DNA of 20,207 nt from Geobacter sp. UBA6802 (GTDB lineage Bacteria; Desulfobacterota; Desulfuromonadia; Geobacterales; Pseudopelobacteraceae), in contig DKFG01000255.1 in assembly GCA_002452325.1 (NCBI GenBank), positions 4,038 through 24,244 of the forward strand. The letters run 5' to 3'. Each line of letters opens with the position of its first letter. Position 1 is the stretch's first letter. Both the position numbers and the translations under genes were made by a program. This document shows, piece by piece, positions 1 to 6,756 of the stretch. Under the pieces are notes generated by a model. That model did no database searches. It had not been told where the DNA came from and saw only the letters and a program-made list of their open reading frames with translations.

Positions 1-797
1 AGGATGAGGGGTTCTACTGCATCGATAATTTGCCGGTGCGCCTGTTTCGCCAGTTTGTAGAGTTGATCGAAAAATCCGGCGAAAGCTTCCGTGGTATCGT
101 GCTGGTAACCGATATCCGGGGCAGGGAACTCTCCAGCGGAATTATCGACTCGTTCCGTGAGCTGCGCAGCAGCGGCCATGATCTGCAAGTGCTGTTTCTT
201 GATGCCTCGGATGAGGTGTTGATCCGGCGTTTCTCTGAGACCCGGCGGCGACACCCGGTCGATGAGCAGTGCAGTGTGTCGGAAGGGATCAGGATCGAAC
301 GTGAGCGCCTGGACATCCTGCGTCAGAACGCCACCTTGATTGTGGATACCTCTGAATTCAACGTGCATCAGCTGAAAGAACAGGTAATCAGGATCGTGCG
401 CGGCGAGCAGGGCAGCAGCCGTTTTACGGTTGAGGTGGTCTCCTTTGGCTTCCGCTACGGCGTGCCGCTGGAGGCGAATCTGCTCTTTGATGTGCGTTTC
501 CTGCCCAACCCGCATTTCATTCCGGAGTTACGCCCCCACAGCGGCCTTGAGCCTCCGGTGCGGGATTTTGTGCTGGGCAGGCAGGAGACCGCTCTTTTCC
601 TGGATCGTCTCTACCCGTTGCTGGAGATGCTGTTGCCGGCCTACCAGCGTGAAGGGAAAAGCTACCTGACCCTGGCAATCGGTTGCACCGGCGGCCGACA
701 TCGTTCAGTCGCCGTCAGTCAGGCCGTTGCTGCACGAATTGAAGAGCTGGGGGCCATGGTGCGTGTCACCCATCGTGATAATGAGAAGGGAATCTGA
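1..797 (+). CDS. rapZ: RNase adapter protein RapZ (5'-truncated by window edge)
   Basis: This is the 3' portion of a RapZ-family (YvcJ-like) nucleotide-binding protein. The frame is already open at base 3 (DEGFYCIDNLPV), and that text matches the family just after the N-terminal P-loop, so the real start and Walker A lie upstream of the window. The TTG at 30 is internal and not a start. The C-terminal domain is intact: FGFRYGVPLEANLLFDVRF at about 448-504 and the hallmark GCTGGRHRSV at about 681-710. In E. coli RapZ delivers the sRNA GlmZ to RNase E; in other phyla the family binds nucleotides or UDP-GlcNAc, and its target here is unknown. Only three bases separate it from the EIIA gene. The family often lies beside rpoN and PTS genes, consistent with the next two genes. 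Confidence 0.95.
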   Translation, partial: DEGFYCIDNLPVRLFRQFVELIEKSGESFRGIVLVTDIRGRELSSGIIDSFRELRSSGHDLQVLFLDASDEVLIRRFSETRRRHPVDEQCSVSEGIRIERERLDILRQNATLIVDTSEFNVHQLKEQVIRIVRGEQGSSRFTVEVVSFGFRYGVPLEANLLFDVRFLPNPHFIPELRPHSGLEPPVRDFVLGRQETALFLDRLYPLLEMLLPAYQREGKSYLTLAIGCTGGRHRSVAVSQAVAARIEELGAMVRVTHRDNEKGI

Positions 798-800
798 CCC

Positions 801-1193
801 ATGACAGGACTTGTTGTTGTAACCCATGCCGGACTTGCCACGGCGCTGGTTGCCGCCGTTGCCATGATCACCGGCTCCACTGAGCTGACTGAAGCGGTCG
901 AGCTGCATGCCGATGATCCGGCCGACGGGCTGGTGGCCCGGATTGGTGAAGCGCTTGAGCGTGTTGGCCAGGACGGTGCCATTATCCTGACTGATATGTT
1001 CGGCGGCACCCCTTCCAATGCGGCCATTTCGTTTCTGCAGGAAGGCAGGGTTGAGGTGGTTACCGGCGTCAACCTGCCGATGATGGTGGAGTATTTCAGC
1101 CGTCGTGAGCGGATGGGATTTGAGGAACTGTGTGCCTCGCTGATGCGCTGTGGTCGCGAGAGTGTGATTGTTGCCGGTGAATTTCTGAAATAA
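801..1193 (+). CDS. PTS mannose-type EIIA domain protein
   Basis: This 130-residue protein is a stand-alone EIIA of the mannose (ManX) family. The N-terminus MTGLVVVTHAGLA places the phosphorylated histidine at H9, and the family motif LTDMFGGTPSNAA follows near residues 62-74. It would accept a phosphoryl group from HPr in the cytoplasm. No EIIB, EIIC or EIID partners are seen, so a regulatory rather than transport role is likely; this is inference. It starts three bases after rapZ and is followed 11 bases later by HPr, as in the conserved rapZ-EIIA-HPr arrangement of many proteobacteria. The ATG at 801 sits behind the GAGAAGGGA stretch at the end of rapZ. The length is normal for a single EIIA-Man domain. 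Confidence 0.93.
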   Translation: MTGLVVVTHAGLATALVAAVAMITGSTELTEAVELHADDPADGLVARIGEALERVGQDGAIILTDMFGGTPSNAAISFLQEGRVEVVTGVNLPMMVEYFSRRERMGFEELCASLMRCGRESVIVAGEFLK

Positions 1194-1204
1194 CAGGTGC
1201 TTCC

Positions 1205-1471
1205 ATGCAACAACAGGAGTTTCAAATCGTAAATAAGCTGGGACTGCATGCCCGGGCCTCGGCACTGTTTGTCAAGACCGCCGGAAAATTCCAGTCAGAG
1301 GTCAAGCTGGCCCGTGAATCAGTCGAGGTAAACGGCAAAAGCATCATGGGGATCATGATGCTGGCCGCCTCAAAAGGAACCATAGTACGGTTGACCGTGG
1401 AAGGGGCTGATGAGGAAGAGGCGATGCAGACCATCGGCGCCCTGATTAAAGACGGATTCGGCGAGGAATAA
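1205..1471 (+). CDS. ptsH: HPr family phosphocarrier protein
   Basis: This 88-residue HPr/NPr-type phosphocarrier has the catalytic histidine at H15 in LGLHARAS and a serine at S46 in NGKSIMG. S46 matches the site phosphorylated by HPr kinase in organisms that have HprK, so an hprK gene could lie upstream of the window; it is not visible here. H15 is the relay from enzyme I to EIIA proteins such as the preceding gene product. An AACAGGTGC stretch precedes the ATG. A ptsI (enzyme I) gene is the common next neighbour in such clusters, but here a prepilin peptidase follows after five bases. Whether it works in nitrogen/carbon regulation or is partly rewired to pilus control cannot be told from the sequence. 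Confidence 0.94.
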   Translation: MQQQEFQIVNKLGLHARASALFVKTAGKFQSEVKLARESVEVNGKSIMGIMMLAASKGTIVRLTVEGADEEEAMQTIGALIKDGFGEE

Positions 1472-1476
1472 CCAAG

Positions 1477-2250
1477 GTGCCGCTTCAGATTATGGCCTGC
1501 TTTGCCTTTCTGCTGGGGGCGGTTACCGGTTCGTTTCTGAATGTCTGCATCTATCGACTTCCCCTTGATCAATCCGTCATAACGCCCCGTTCACGCTGCA
1601 TGGCCTGCGGGACTGCCGTGGCCTGGTTTGACAACCTGCCGATTCTCAGCTGGTTTCTGCTGCGGGGCCGTTGCCGTTCCTGTGGCGCTTCCTACAGTAT
1701 CCGTTATCCACTGGTAGAGCTTTTAACCGCGATCTTCAGCCTGCTTTTATTCCTCCGTTTTGGGCTGTCACCCTCCTACCTGATCTATTTTGCCCTGGTT
1801 GCTGCGCTGGTGGTGATCACCTTTATTGATCTGGATCACCAGATCATTCCGGATGAGATCTCACTGCCCGGCATCGCTATCGGGTTTCTGGCCTCTTTTT
1901 TCCTGCCGGAGCCTGGCTGGCTCTCGTCCCTGCTGGGGGCGGTGGTCGGCTGGGGCAGTCTGGCCCTGGTCTTCTACGCCTACCTCTGGCTGACCGGGCG
2001 AGAGGGGATGGGGGGCGGAGATGCCAAGCTGCTGGCCATGCTGGGGGCCTTTCTGGGGATCAAGGCAGTGCCGTTCATTATCTTTTCCTCATCGTTGGTC
2101 GGTACTGTTGCCGGGCTTTCCATCATGGCCTTGCAGCGTAAAGATCGTCACCTTGCCATTCCGTTCGGCCCGTATCTGGCCTTGGGCGCACTGCTCTATA
2201 TTTTTTACGGGCCGCAGCTGATTGCATGGTACCTGCAGCTCGGCAGATAA
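1477..2250 (+). CDS. pilD: Prepilin peptidase / N-methyltransferase PilD
   Basis: This is a polytopic inner-membrane aspartic peptidase that cleaves type IV prepilins after Gly(-1) and N-methylates the new N-terminus. In order: an N-terminal segment with GSFLNVCIYRLP (18-29); a zinc-type cytoplasmic domain with paired cysteines C41/C44 and C66/C69; then membrane helices carrying the two catalytic aspartates, D118 in FIDLDHQIIPDE and D182 in GGGDAK. The 257-residue length is normal. The GTG at 1477 is used because GAGGAA lies nine bases upstream; an ATG at 1492 would remove five residues and is a possible alternative. It sits between HPr and the histidine kinase with almost no spacing, so it is probably co-transcribed with both. 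Its likely substrates include the minor prepilins at 16902-19645. Confidence 0.96.
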   Translation: MPLQIMACFAFLLGAVTGSFLNVCIYRLPLDQSVITPRSRCMACGTAVAWFDNLPILSWFLLRGRCRSCGASYSIRYPLVELLTAIFSLLLFLRFGLSPSYLIYFALVAALVVITFIDLDHQIIPDEISLPGIAIGFLASFFLPEPGWLSSLLGAVVGWGSLALVFYAYLWLTGREGMGGGDAKLLAMLGAFLGIKAVPFIIFSSSLVGTVAGLSIMALQRKDRHLAIPFGPYLALGALLYIFYGPQLIAWYLQLGR

Positions 2251-2253
2251 CCG

Positions 2254-3753
2254 ATGCCGCCGGTACGCCTCAGTCTCACCTTTTCCATCCTGGCCTCATT
2301 GGCCTGTCTCTTGATACTCACCTGGCTGTTGTTCAGCCTGCTTGCCTTCAAGACTGCTGAACGGGATCTGTACGCCCAGAAAAGTGACCACGCCCGAGTA
2401 CTTTTGAGTACCTTTGTCAACCAGCTGCCTGATCAGTTGCCCAACTTTCCTGAAGCGATGCTGCCCCTGGATGCCCCGGCAGCGCTCTATGCCGGCAAGC
2501 TGGCTGATGAGGCCTCTTTTCAGCGTCTGACCCTGCTTGATCAGGCAGGTAAGATTATCTTTACTGTGGGGCGGGAAGGTACTGACCTCTACCTGCCGGT
2601 GTCGTTACCGGGTATACAGACTGAAGAAACCGGTATGCTGCCGCAGCATAACGGCCTGATCCGCACGGCCCAGGTCATCAGGAACAACACAATAGTCGGG
2701 CGTGCCGGCCTGATCCTTTCGCTGGACGATGAACAGAAGCGTATCAGTCGAACCCGTCAGCTGTTGCTGACCTACTTTGTGCTGGACTTTATCCTGCTGT
2801 TGGGATTAGGGGCTTTTTTCCTGGCACGGATCGTGGTCAGGCCGATCAATCGGCTCCTGACTGCTACTGAAAAGATCACTGACGGCGTCTACGGCCATCA
2901 GGTCACCGTGGCCGGGGCCCGTGAACTGGCCCGGCTGGCTGATTCCTTTAATGCCATGTCTGCGGCCCTGGCCCAGAATCAGCAGGAGCTGTCTAATCAG
3001 CTGCAGCAGCTTGAGGCCATGAACCAGGATCTCAAGCTGGCCCGTGAAGAGGCGATCAGATCGGAAAAACTGGCCTCGGTCGGGCTGTTGGCTGCCGGTA
3101 CTGCCCATGAGATCGGTACGCCGCTGGCTTCGGTTATGGGCTATGCCGAGCTGCTGGGGCAGGAACTGGCCGGACAGCCGGTACAGGCAGATTACCTGCG
3201 CCGACTGCAGGAAGGCTGTTGCCGGATCGACCGGATCGTCAGGGGGCTGCTTGAATATGCCCGTCCCAAGGCGGCCAGCTGTGAACCGTTTACCCTGCAG
3301 ATGCTGGTGCAGCGCACGATTGAGCTGGTGCAGCATCAGGGGATGCTCAAAGAAGTGACCGTAGAGGTGCGGGCAACTCCCGATCTGCCGCCAGTGGTGC
3401 TGGATCCTCATCACCTGCAGCAGGTGTTGTTGAACCTGCTGCTTAATGCTGTTGATGCCATGCCGGGCGGCGGGCGGCTGGGGATCACTATCACTGCCGC
3501 AGCATCAGGAACCCACCAGCTGCTGCAGGTGCACGACAGCGGCAGCGGAATAGCAGCAGAACACCTGCCCCGGCTGTTTGACCCGTTTTTTACCACCAAG
3601 GAACCGGGTAAGGGGACCGGCCTGGGGCTTGCTATTGCGGCTCGGATCATTGAAGGCTTTGGCGGCGCCATCACCGTAACCAGCACGGTGGGGCAGGGCA
3701 GCTGTTTCAGTCTGCATCTGCCACTGCAAGGAAGAGGATGCACAACACCATGA
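2254..3753 (+). CDS. Membrane sensor histidine kinase (HAMP-HisKA-HATPase)
   Basis: This 499-residue sensor kinase has a first membrane helix at about residues 11-32, a periplasmic sensor of about 140 residues, a second helix at about 172-192, a HAMP segment, a coiled coil near 235-270, a HisKA domain with H285 in AHEIGTPLAS, and an HATPase domain. The ATPase shows the N-box NAVDAMPGGG, the G1 box DSGSGI and the G2 box GKGTGLGLAIA. The NtrB-like catalytic core is typical of kinases paired with sigma-54 regulators, and the next gene is exactly such a regulator, overlapping this one by 16 bases. The sensor domain is CACHE-like in length, but I cannot name a ligand. It begins three bases after pilD, so a PilS-like role in pilus control is plausible but inferred from context. 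Confidence 0.93.
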   Translation: MPPVRLSLTFSILASLACLLILTWLLFSLLAFKTAERDLYAQKSDHARVLLSTFVNQLPDQLPNFPEAMLPLDAPAALYAGKLADEASFQRLTLLDQAGKIIFTVGREGTDLYLPVSLPGIQTEETGMLPQHNGLIRTAQVIRNNTIVGRAGLILSLDDEQKRISRTRQLLLTYFVLDFILLLGLGAFFLARIVVRPINRLLTATEKITDGVYGHQVTVAGARELARLADSFNAMSAALAQNQQELSNQLQQLEAMNQDLKLAREEAIRSEKLASVGLLAAGTAHEIGTPLASVMGYAELLGQELAGQPVQADYLRRLQEGCCRIDRIVRGLLEYARPKAASCEPFTLQMLVQRTIELVQHQGMLKEVTVEVRATPDLPPVVLDPHHLQQVLLNLLLNAVDAMPGGGRLGITITAAASGTHQLLQVHDSGSGIAAEHLPRLFDPFFTTKEPGKGTGLGLAIAARIIEGFGGAITVTSTVGQGSCFSLHLPLQGRGCTTP

Positions 3754-5111
3754 CACAACCGCGTATACTGATTGTTGATGATGAAGAGAACCTGCGCCAT
3801 ATGCTCTCTATCATGCTGCGCAAGCAGGGCTATCTGGCCGATACAGCCGCCGATGGCCGGGAGGCCCTTGATCGTCTGGCATCAACGATCTACGACTACA
3901 TCCTGTGCGATATCAGGATGCCGGAGATGGATGGCCGTGCCTTTCTGCACATGGCCCTTGGCCGGGGAATAACCGCGCCGATCATCATGATGACCGCCTA
4001 CGGCACCATTGAAACAGCCGTGGACTGCATGCAGCAGGGGGCCTACGATTTCATCTCCAAGCCGTTCAAACAGGATGAGATTGTGATTGTGCTGAAAAAG
4101 GCTGAAGAGCGTGAACGGCTGAAGCTGGAAAATCGCGCACTGCGGGCCGAGTTGGCAGGGGCCAACGGTTTTTCCGGTCTGGTGGGGCGCAATGCAGCCA
4201 TGCTGAATCTGTATGATCAGATACAGCGGGTTGCCGACCTGAAGACCACCGTGTTGATCCAGGGTGAATCCGGCACCGGCAAAGAGCTGGTTGCCCGGGC
4301 GCTGCACAGCAACAGCAGCCGCAGCAACAAACCGTTTGTGGCGATCAACTGCGGCGCCCTGCCGGAAAGCCTGCTTGAAGGCGAACTGTTCGGCCACACC
4401 AAAGGGGCCTTTACCGGTGCTCACCTTGACAAGCCCGGCCTGATCGAACAGGCAGACAGCGGCACCCTGTTTCTGGATGAGGTGGGCGAGATGCCCCCAA
4501 GTCTGCAGGTAAAACTGTTGCGGGTGCTGCAGCAGGGGGAGGTGCGCAGGGTAGGGGCCACGGTTGACCGGCAGGTAGATGTGCGGGTGATCTCTGCCAC
4601 GGCCCGCGACCTGCAGGCAGAGGTCCAGGTCGGCCGTTTTCGTGAAGACCTGTTTTTCCGGCTGAATGTCTTTACCCTTAATCTGCCGCCGCTGCGAGAT
4701 CGGGTGGACGATCTTCCGCTGCTGGTGTCGCACCTGCTGCAGAAATGCGCCGAGCGTATTGGCCGCATACCGGCGCCGCAGGTGACGCCGAGCCTGCTGA
4801 GAGAGCTGATGGCACACCCCTGGCCGGGCAATGTACGCGAGCTGGAAAACGTGCTGGAACGGGCACTGGTACTCTGTGACGGCCCCCGGCTTGAATTATC
4901 CGGCCTGCAGGCCCCCCCTGGCGGTGGTCAGGCGATTGCCGTAGCCGAGGGAGAAAACCTCTCCATCAAACAGGCTGAACGGGCCATTGAGATCGACCTG
5001 ATCCGCAAGGCCCTGCACAGAACCGGCGGTAACCGTACCCATGCTTCCCGGATGCTGGAGATCAGCCATCGTGCCCTGCTCTACAAACTGAAAGAGTATG
5101 GTCTTGAATAG
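3738..5111 (+). CDS. Sigma-54-dependent response regulator (NtrC family)
   Basis: This 457-residue activator has a receiver domain (D14/D15 and phospho-acceptor D58 in LCDIRMPEMDG), a short coiled-coil linker (about 125-143), a sigma-54 interaction AAA+ domain and a C-terminal Fis-type helix-turn-helix (about 420-457, GGNRTHASRMLEISHRALLYK within it). The AAA+ domain carries Walker A GESGTGKE at 176-183, the GAFTGA loop at 223-228 that contacts sigma-54, and Walker B LFLDE ending at D247/E248. An ATG at 3750 would also fit; 3738 has the better-placed AAGGA. It overlaps the kinase gene, so the two are a cognate pair. Targets are not encoded in the sequence, but candidate sigma-54 promoters lie upstream of the next gene and of the pilY1 operon. 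PilR-like by position. Confidence 0.95.
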   Translation: MHNTMTQPRILIVDDEENLRHMLSIMLRKQGYLADTAADGREALDRLASTIYDYILCDIRMPEMDGRAFLHMALGRGITAPIIMMTAYGTIETAVDCMQQGAYDFISKPFKQDEIVIVLKKAEERERLKLENRALRAELAGANGFSGLVGRNAAMLNLYDQIQRVADLKTTVLIQGESGTGKELVARALHSNSSRSNKPFVAINCGALPESLLEGELFGHTKGAFTGAHLDKPGLIEQADSGTLFLDEVGEMPPSLQVKLLRVLQQGEVRRVGATVDRQVDVRVISATARDLQAEVQVGRFREDLFFRLNVFTLNLPPLRDRVDDLPLLVSHLLQKCAERIGRIPAPQVTPSLLRELMAHPWPGNVRELENVLERALVLCDGPRLELSGLQAPPGGGQAIAVAEGENLSIKQAERAIEIDLIRKALHRTGGNRTHASRMLEISHRALLYKLKEYGLE

Positions 5112-5194
5112 CAGGGTAAGCTATGCAAAAAATGCAGGGTAATTGACGGCTGTCGCTGATCTGCTATGAAATAAGGTGCAGTCTGTGGCAGTGT

Positions 5195-5216
5195 TTCAGA
5201 TAAGTTATGCTATATT
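5195..5216. promoter_or_regulatory. Candidate activator site upstream of the DsbC-like gene
   Basis: This AT-rich 22-base stretch begins TTCAGATAAG and ends CTATATT. With one gap on each side it aligns closely to 10767-10788 upstream of the pilY1 operon, which begins TTCAGTATAAG and ends GATATT. It starts 47 bases before the -24 GG of the downstream sigma-54 promoter; the counterpart starts 40 bases before its own. This copy is not a good palindrome. An activator-binding role is a by-eye inference. Confidence 0.3.
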
Positions 5217-5240
5217 GAATTGTTATATCACCATTTGGTT

Positions 5241-5256
5241 TGGCGCTTATTTTGCT
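5241..5256 (+). promoter_or_regulatory. Sigma-54 (-24/-12) promoter of the DsbC-like gene
   Basis: The sequence TGGCGC-TTATT-TTGCT gives the invariant GG (5242-5243), exactly ten bases, then GC (5254-5255). It also matches the flanking consensus TGGCRC and TTGCW. The predicted start is near 5267, leaving a leader of about 30 bases to the ATG at 5300 with its AAAGGA ribosome site. A sigma-54 activator is encoded immediately upstream. Confidence 0.65.
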
Positions 5257-5299
5257 TGTACATAAAATTGAAGATTCTCCACCCCGAAAGGAACTGCTC

Positions 5300-6103
5300 A
5301 TGCATCGTGTCATCATCGCCCTGCTGCTCCTCAGCCTCTTTGCTGTTTCTGCCCTTGCCAAAATGCCCTTGGATAAGACCCAGGGGGGCTGCGGTACCCA
5401 AGAATGTTCGCAATGCCACACCTTAACCGTACAAGAAGCAGGTGAGTTGCTCAGTTTTGCCGGTGTTACGGTCAAATCTGTCAAACCAGCCCCATCCCAC
5501 GGTCTGCATGAGATCATGTTTGAGAAAAATGGCGGGGCAGGGATTGTCTTTATCGATTACGGCAAAAAACACCTGGTGCAGGGGATGCTGATCGACCTCA
5601 AGACCAAGGAACCGGTTGCTGCCCATGACCAAGACCTGCCCAAACCCAAGCAGTTCAGCGGGGTAGACCCCAAATTGATCCCGGCCCAGCACGGCGTGGT
5701 TATGGGCAACCCCAAGGCTGCCAACCGGCTGTATGTGTTCACCGACCCTGATTGCCCCTACTGCCGCCAGCTGCACCCGATCCTTCAGCAACTGGAAAAA
5801 CAGATGCCCGATCTGGCCATCACCGTCATGCTCTATCCGCTGCGTCAGCTGCATCCCCAGGCCTACGACAAATCCAGGGTCGTGGTGGCTTCTAAAAAGC
5901 GTGACCTGCTGGACAAGGCCTTTGAAGGAAAAGACCTGCCCAAGCCCAGGGGGGATGAAGGCAAGGCTGCCATTGACGCCATCATCAAATTTGCAGAAGC
6001 GCAGGGTATCAACGGTACACCGATGATACTGTTGCCGGACGGCAAGATCTATCAGGGCCAACGGACCGCAGAGGCGATTAAGAAAGTGCTGGAAGGGAAG
6101 TAG
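5300..6103 (+). CDS. Periplasmic DsbC/DsbG-like thiol-disulfide protein with N-terminal CXXCH
   Basis: This 267-residue exported thioredoxin-fold protein has a signal peptide at residues 1-20 (MHRVIIALLLLSLFAVSALA). A cysteine cluster follows with C31, C36 and C39-H40 (CSQCH), then a DsbC-like dimerisation region (about 42-120). The catalytic domain has CPYC at C152-C155 in TDPDCPYCRQLHP and a cis-proline loop GTPMILLPDGK with P241. The family isomerises or reduces disulfides in the periplasm. The ATG at 5300 is chosen because it gives a complete signal peptide and has AAAGGA eight bases upstream; the frame is open further upstream, but those residues do not look like a leader. CXXCH is a heme c motif, yet a lone site next to other cysteines could also be a redox or metal site. 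A clear sigma-54 promoter precedes it. Confidence 0.9.
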   Translation: MHRVIIALLLLSLFAVSALAKMPLDKTQGGCGTQECSQCHTLTVQEAGELLSFAGVTVKSVKPAPSHGLHEIMFEKNGGAGIVFIDYGKKHLVQGMLIDLKTKEPVAAHDQDLPKPKQFSGVDPKLIPAQHGVVMGNPKAANRLYVFTDPDCPYCRQLHPILQQLEKQMPDLAITVMLYPLRQLHPQAYDKSRVVVASKKRDLLDKAFEGKDLPKPRGDEGKAAIDAIIKFAEAQGINGTPMILLPDGKIYQGQRTAEAIKKVLEGK

Positions 6104-6124
6104 AGCTGGCCGGGAGGATGTATC

Positions 6125-6709
6125 ATGGCACTTCCACAGACTAAACAGGATGATCGCTTTACCTACGCAGATTATCTGACCTGGGATGATGGTCAGCGAT
6201 GGGAGCTGATTGACGGACAGGCGTACTGTATGACGCCGGCCCCCAACCGGCGCCATCAGGCATGGCTTGGCAGCCTGTTTGTACAATTCTATGAACACCT
6301 AAAAGACAAGCCCTGCCAGGTATACCTTGCCCCCTTTGATGTCCGTTTACCGGATTCTCCGGAAGACGGCGATGACGAGATTACCACGGTTGTGCAGCCG
6401 GATATCGTGGTGGTCTGTGATCAGGACAAACTGGATGACCAGGGTGCAAAAGGCGCCCCGGATCTGGTGGTTGAGATTCTTTCTCCCAGTACCTCCAAGC
6501 GCGATATAACAGTCAAGTTCGAGCTGTACCAGCGGCACAGTGTCAAAGAATACTGGCTGCTGTATCCCAATGAAAAACTACTGCAGTTGTACCGGCTGGG
6601 GGATGACGGACGCTACGGCTCACCCCAGGTCTTTGGCCTGGAAGACCTGGTGGCAGTGCCGTTGTTAGGTGAACTTGTGGTTGATCTGACAAGGGTAATG
6701 AAGGAGTAA
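6125..6709 (+). CDS. Uma2 family (DUF820) PD-(D/E)XK-like protein
   Basis: This 194-residue protein matches the Uma2 family, a PD-(D/E)XK nuclease-fold family of unknown physiological role that is common in cyanobacteria and some deltaproteobacteria. Visible landmarks are the N-terminal YADYLTWDDGQRWELIDG, QPDIVVV with D93, and PDLVVEILSPST with D113 and E117, followed by D127 and K131 and the YWLLYPNEKLLQLYRL segment. The candidate active-site acidic and lysine residues are all present, so it is probably folded and possibly active. It starts 21 bases after the DsbC-like gene behind GGGAGG, so it could be read through from that promoter. A function in defence, mobility or repair is not established for the family. 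Confidence 0.88.
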   Translation: MALPQTKQDDRFTYADYLTWDDGQRWELIDGQAYCMTPAPNRRHQAWLGSLFVQFYEHLKDKPCQVYLAPFDVRLPDSPEDGDDEITTVVQPDIVVVCDQDKLDDQGAKGAPDLVVEILSPSTSKRDITVKFELYQRHSVKEYWLLYPNEKLLQLYRLGDDGRYGSPQVFGLEDLVAVPLLGELVVDLTRVMKE

Positions 6710-6756
6710 CAGTGTGCCAGGAGATGTGTCATGAATATCCTGACAGGAAAACCGTC

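Noticed and set aside
3882..4817. Long open frame on the minus strand opposite the response regulator
   Set aside because: It is antisense to a clear NtrC-family gene, has low-complexity composition, and shows no family motifs. It reflects GC-rich codon structure.
5240..5299. Upstream in-frame start for the DsbC-like protein
   Set aside because: The added residues would precede a complete signal peptide and would overlap the sigma-54 promoter; the ATG at 5300 has the better ribosome site.
5405..5419. Calling the DsbC-like protein a c-type cytochrome
   Set aside because: There is a single CXXCH, no clear distal ligand region, and the thioredoxin-fold CPYC domain dominates. Kept only as a finding.
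5423..6298. Long minus-strand open frame opposite the DsbC-like and Uma2 genes
   Set aside because: The sense strand encodes well-supported domains. The antisense product resembles nothing and crosses the gene boundary.
6712..6756. GTG start adding 15 residues to the AAA/nuclease protein
   Set aside because: Family similarity starts at the internal ATG, which has its own ribosome site; the extra residues look random.
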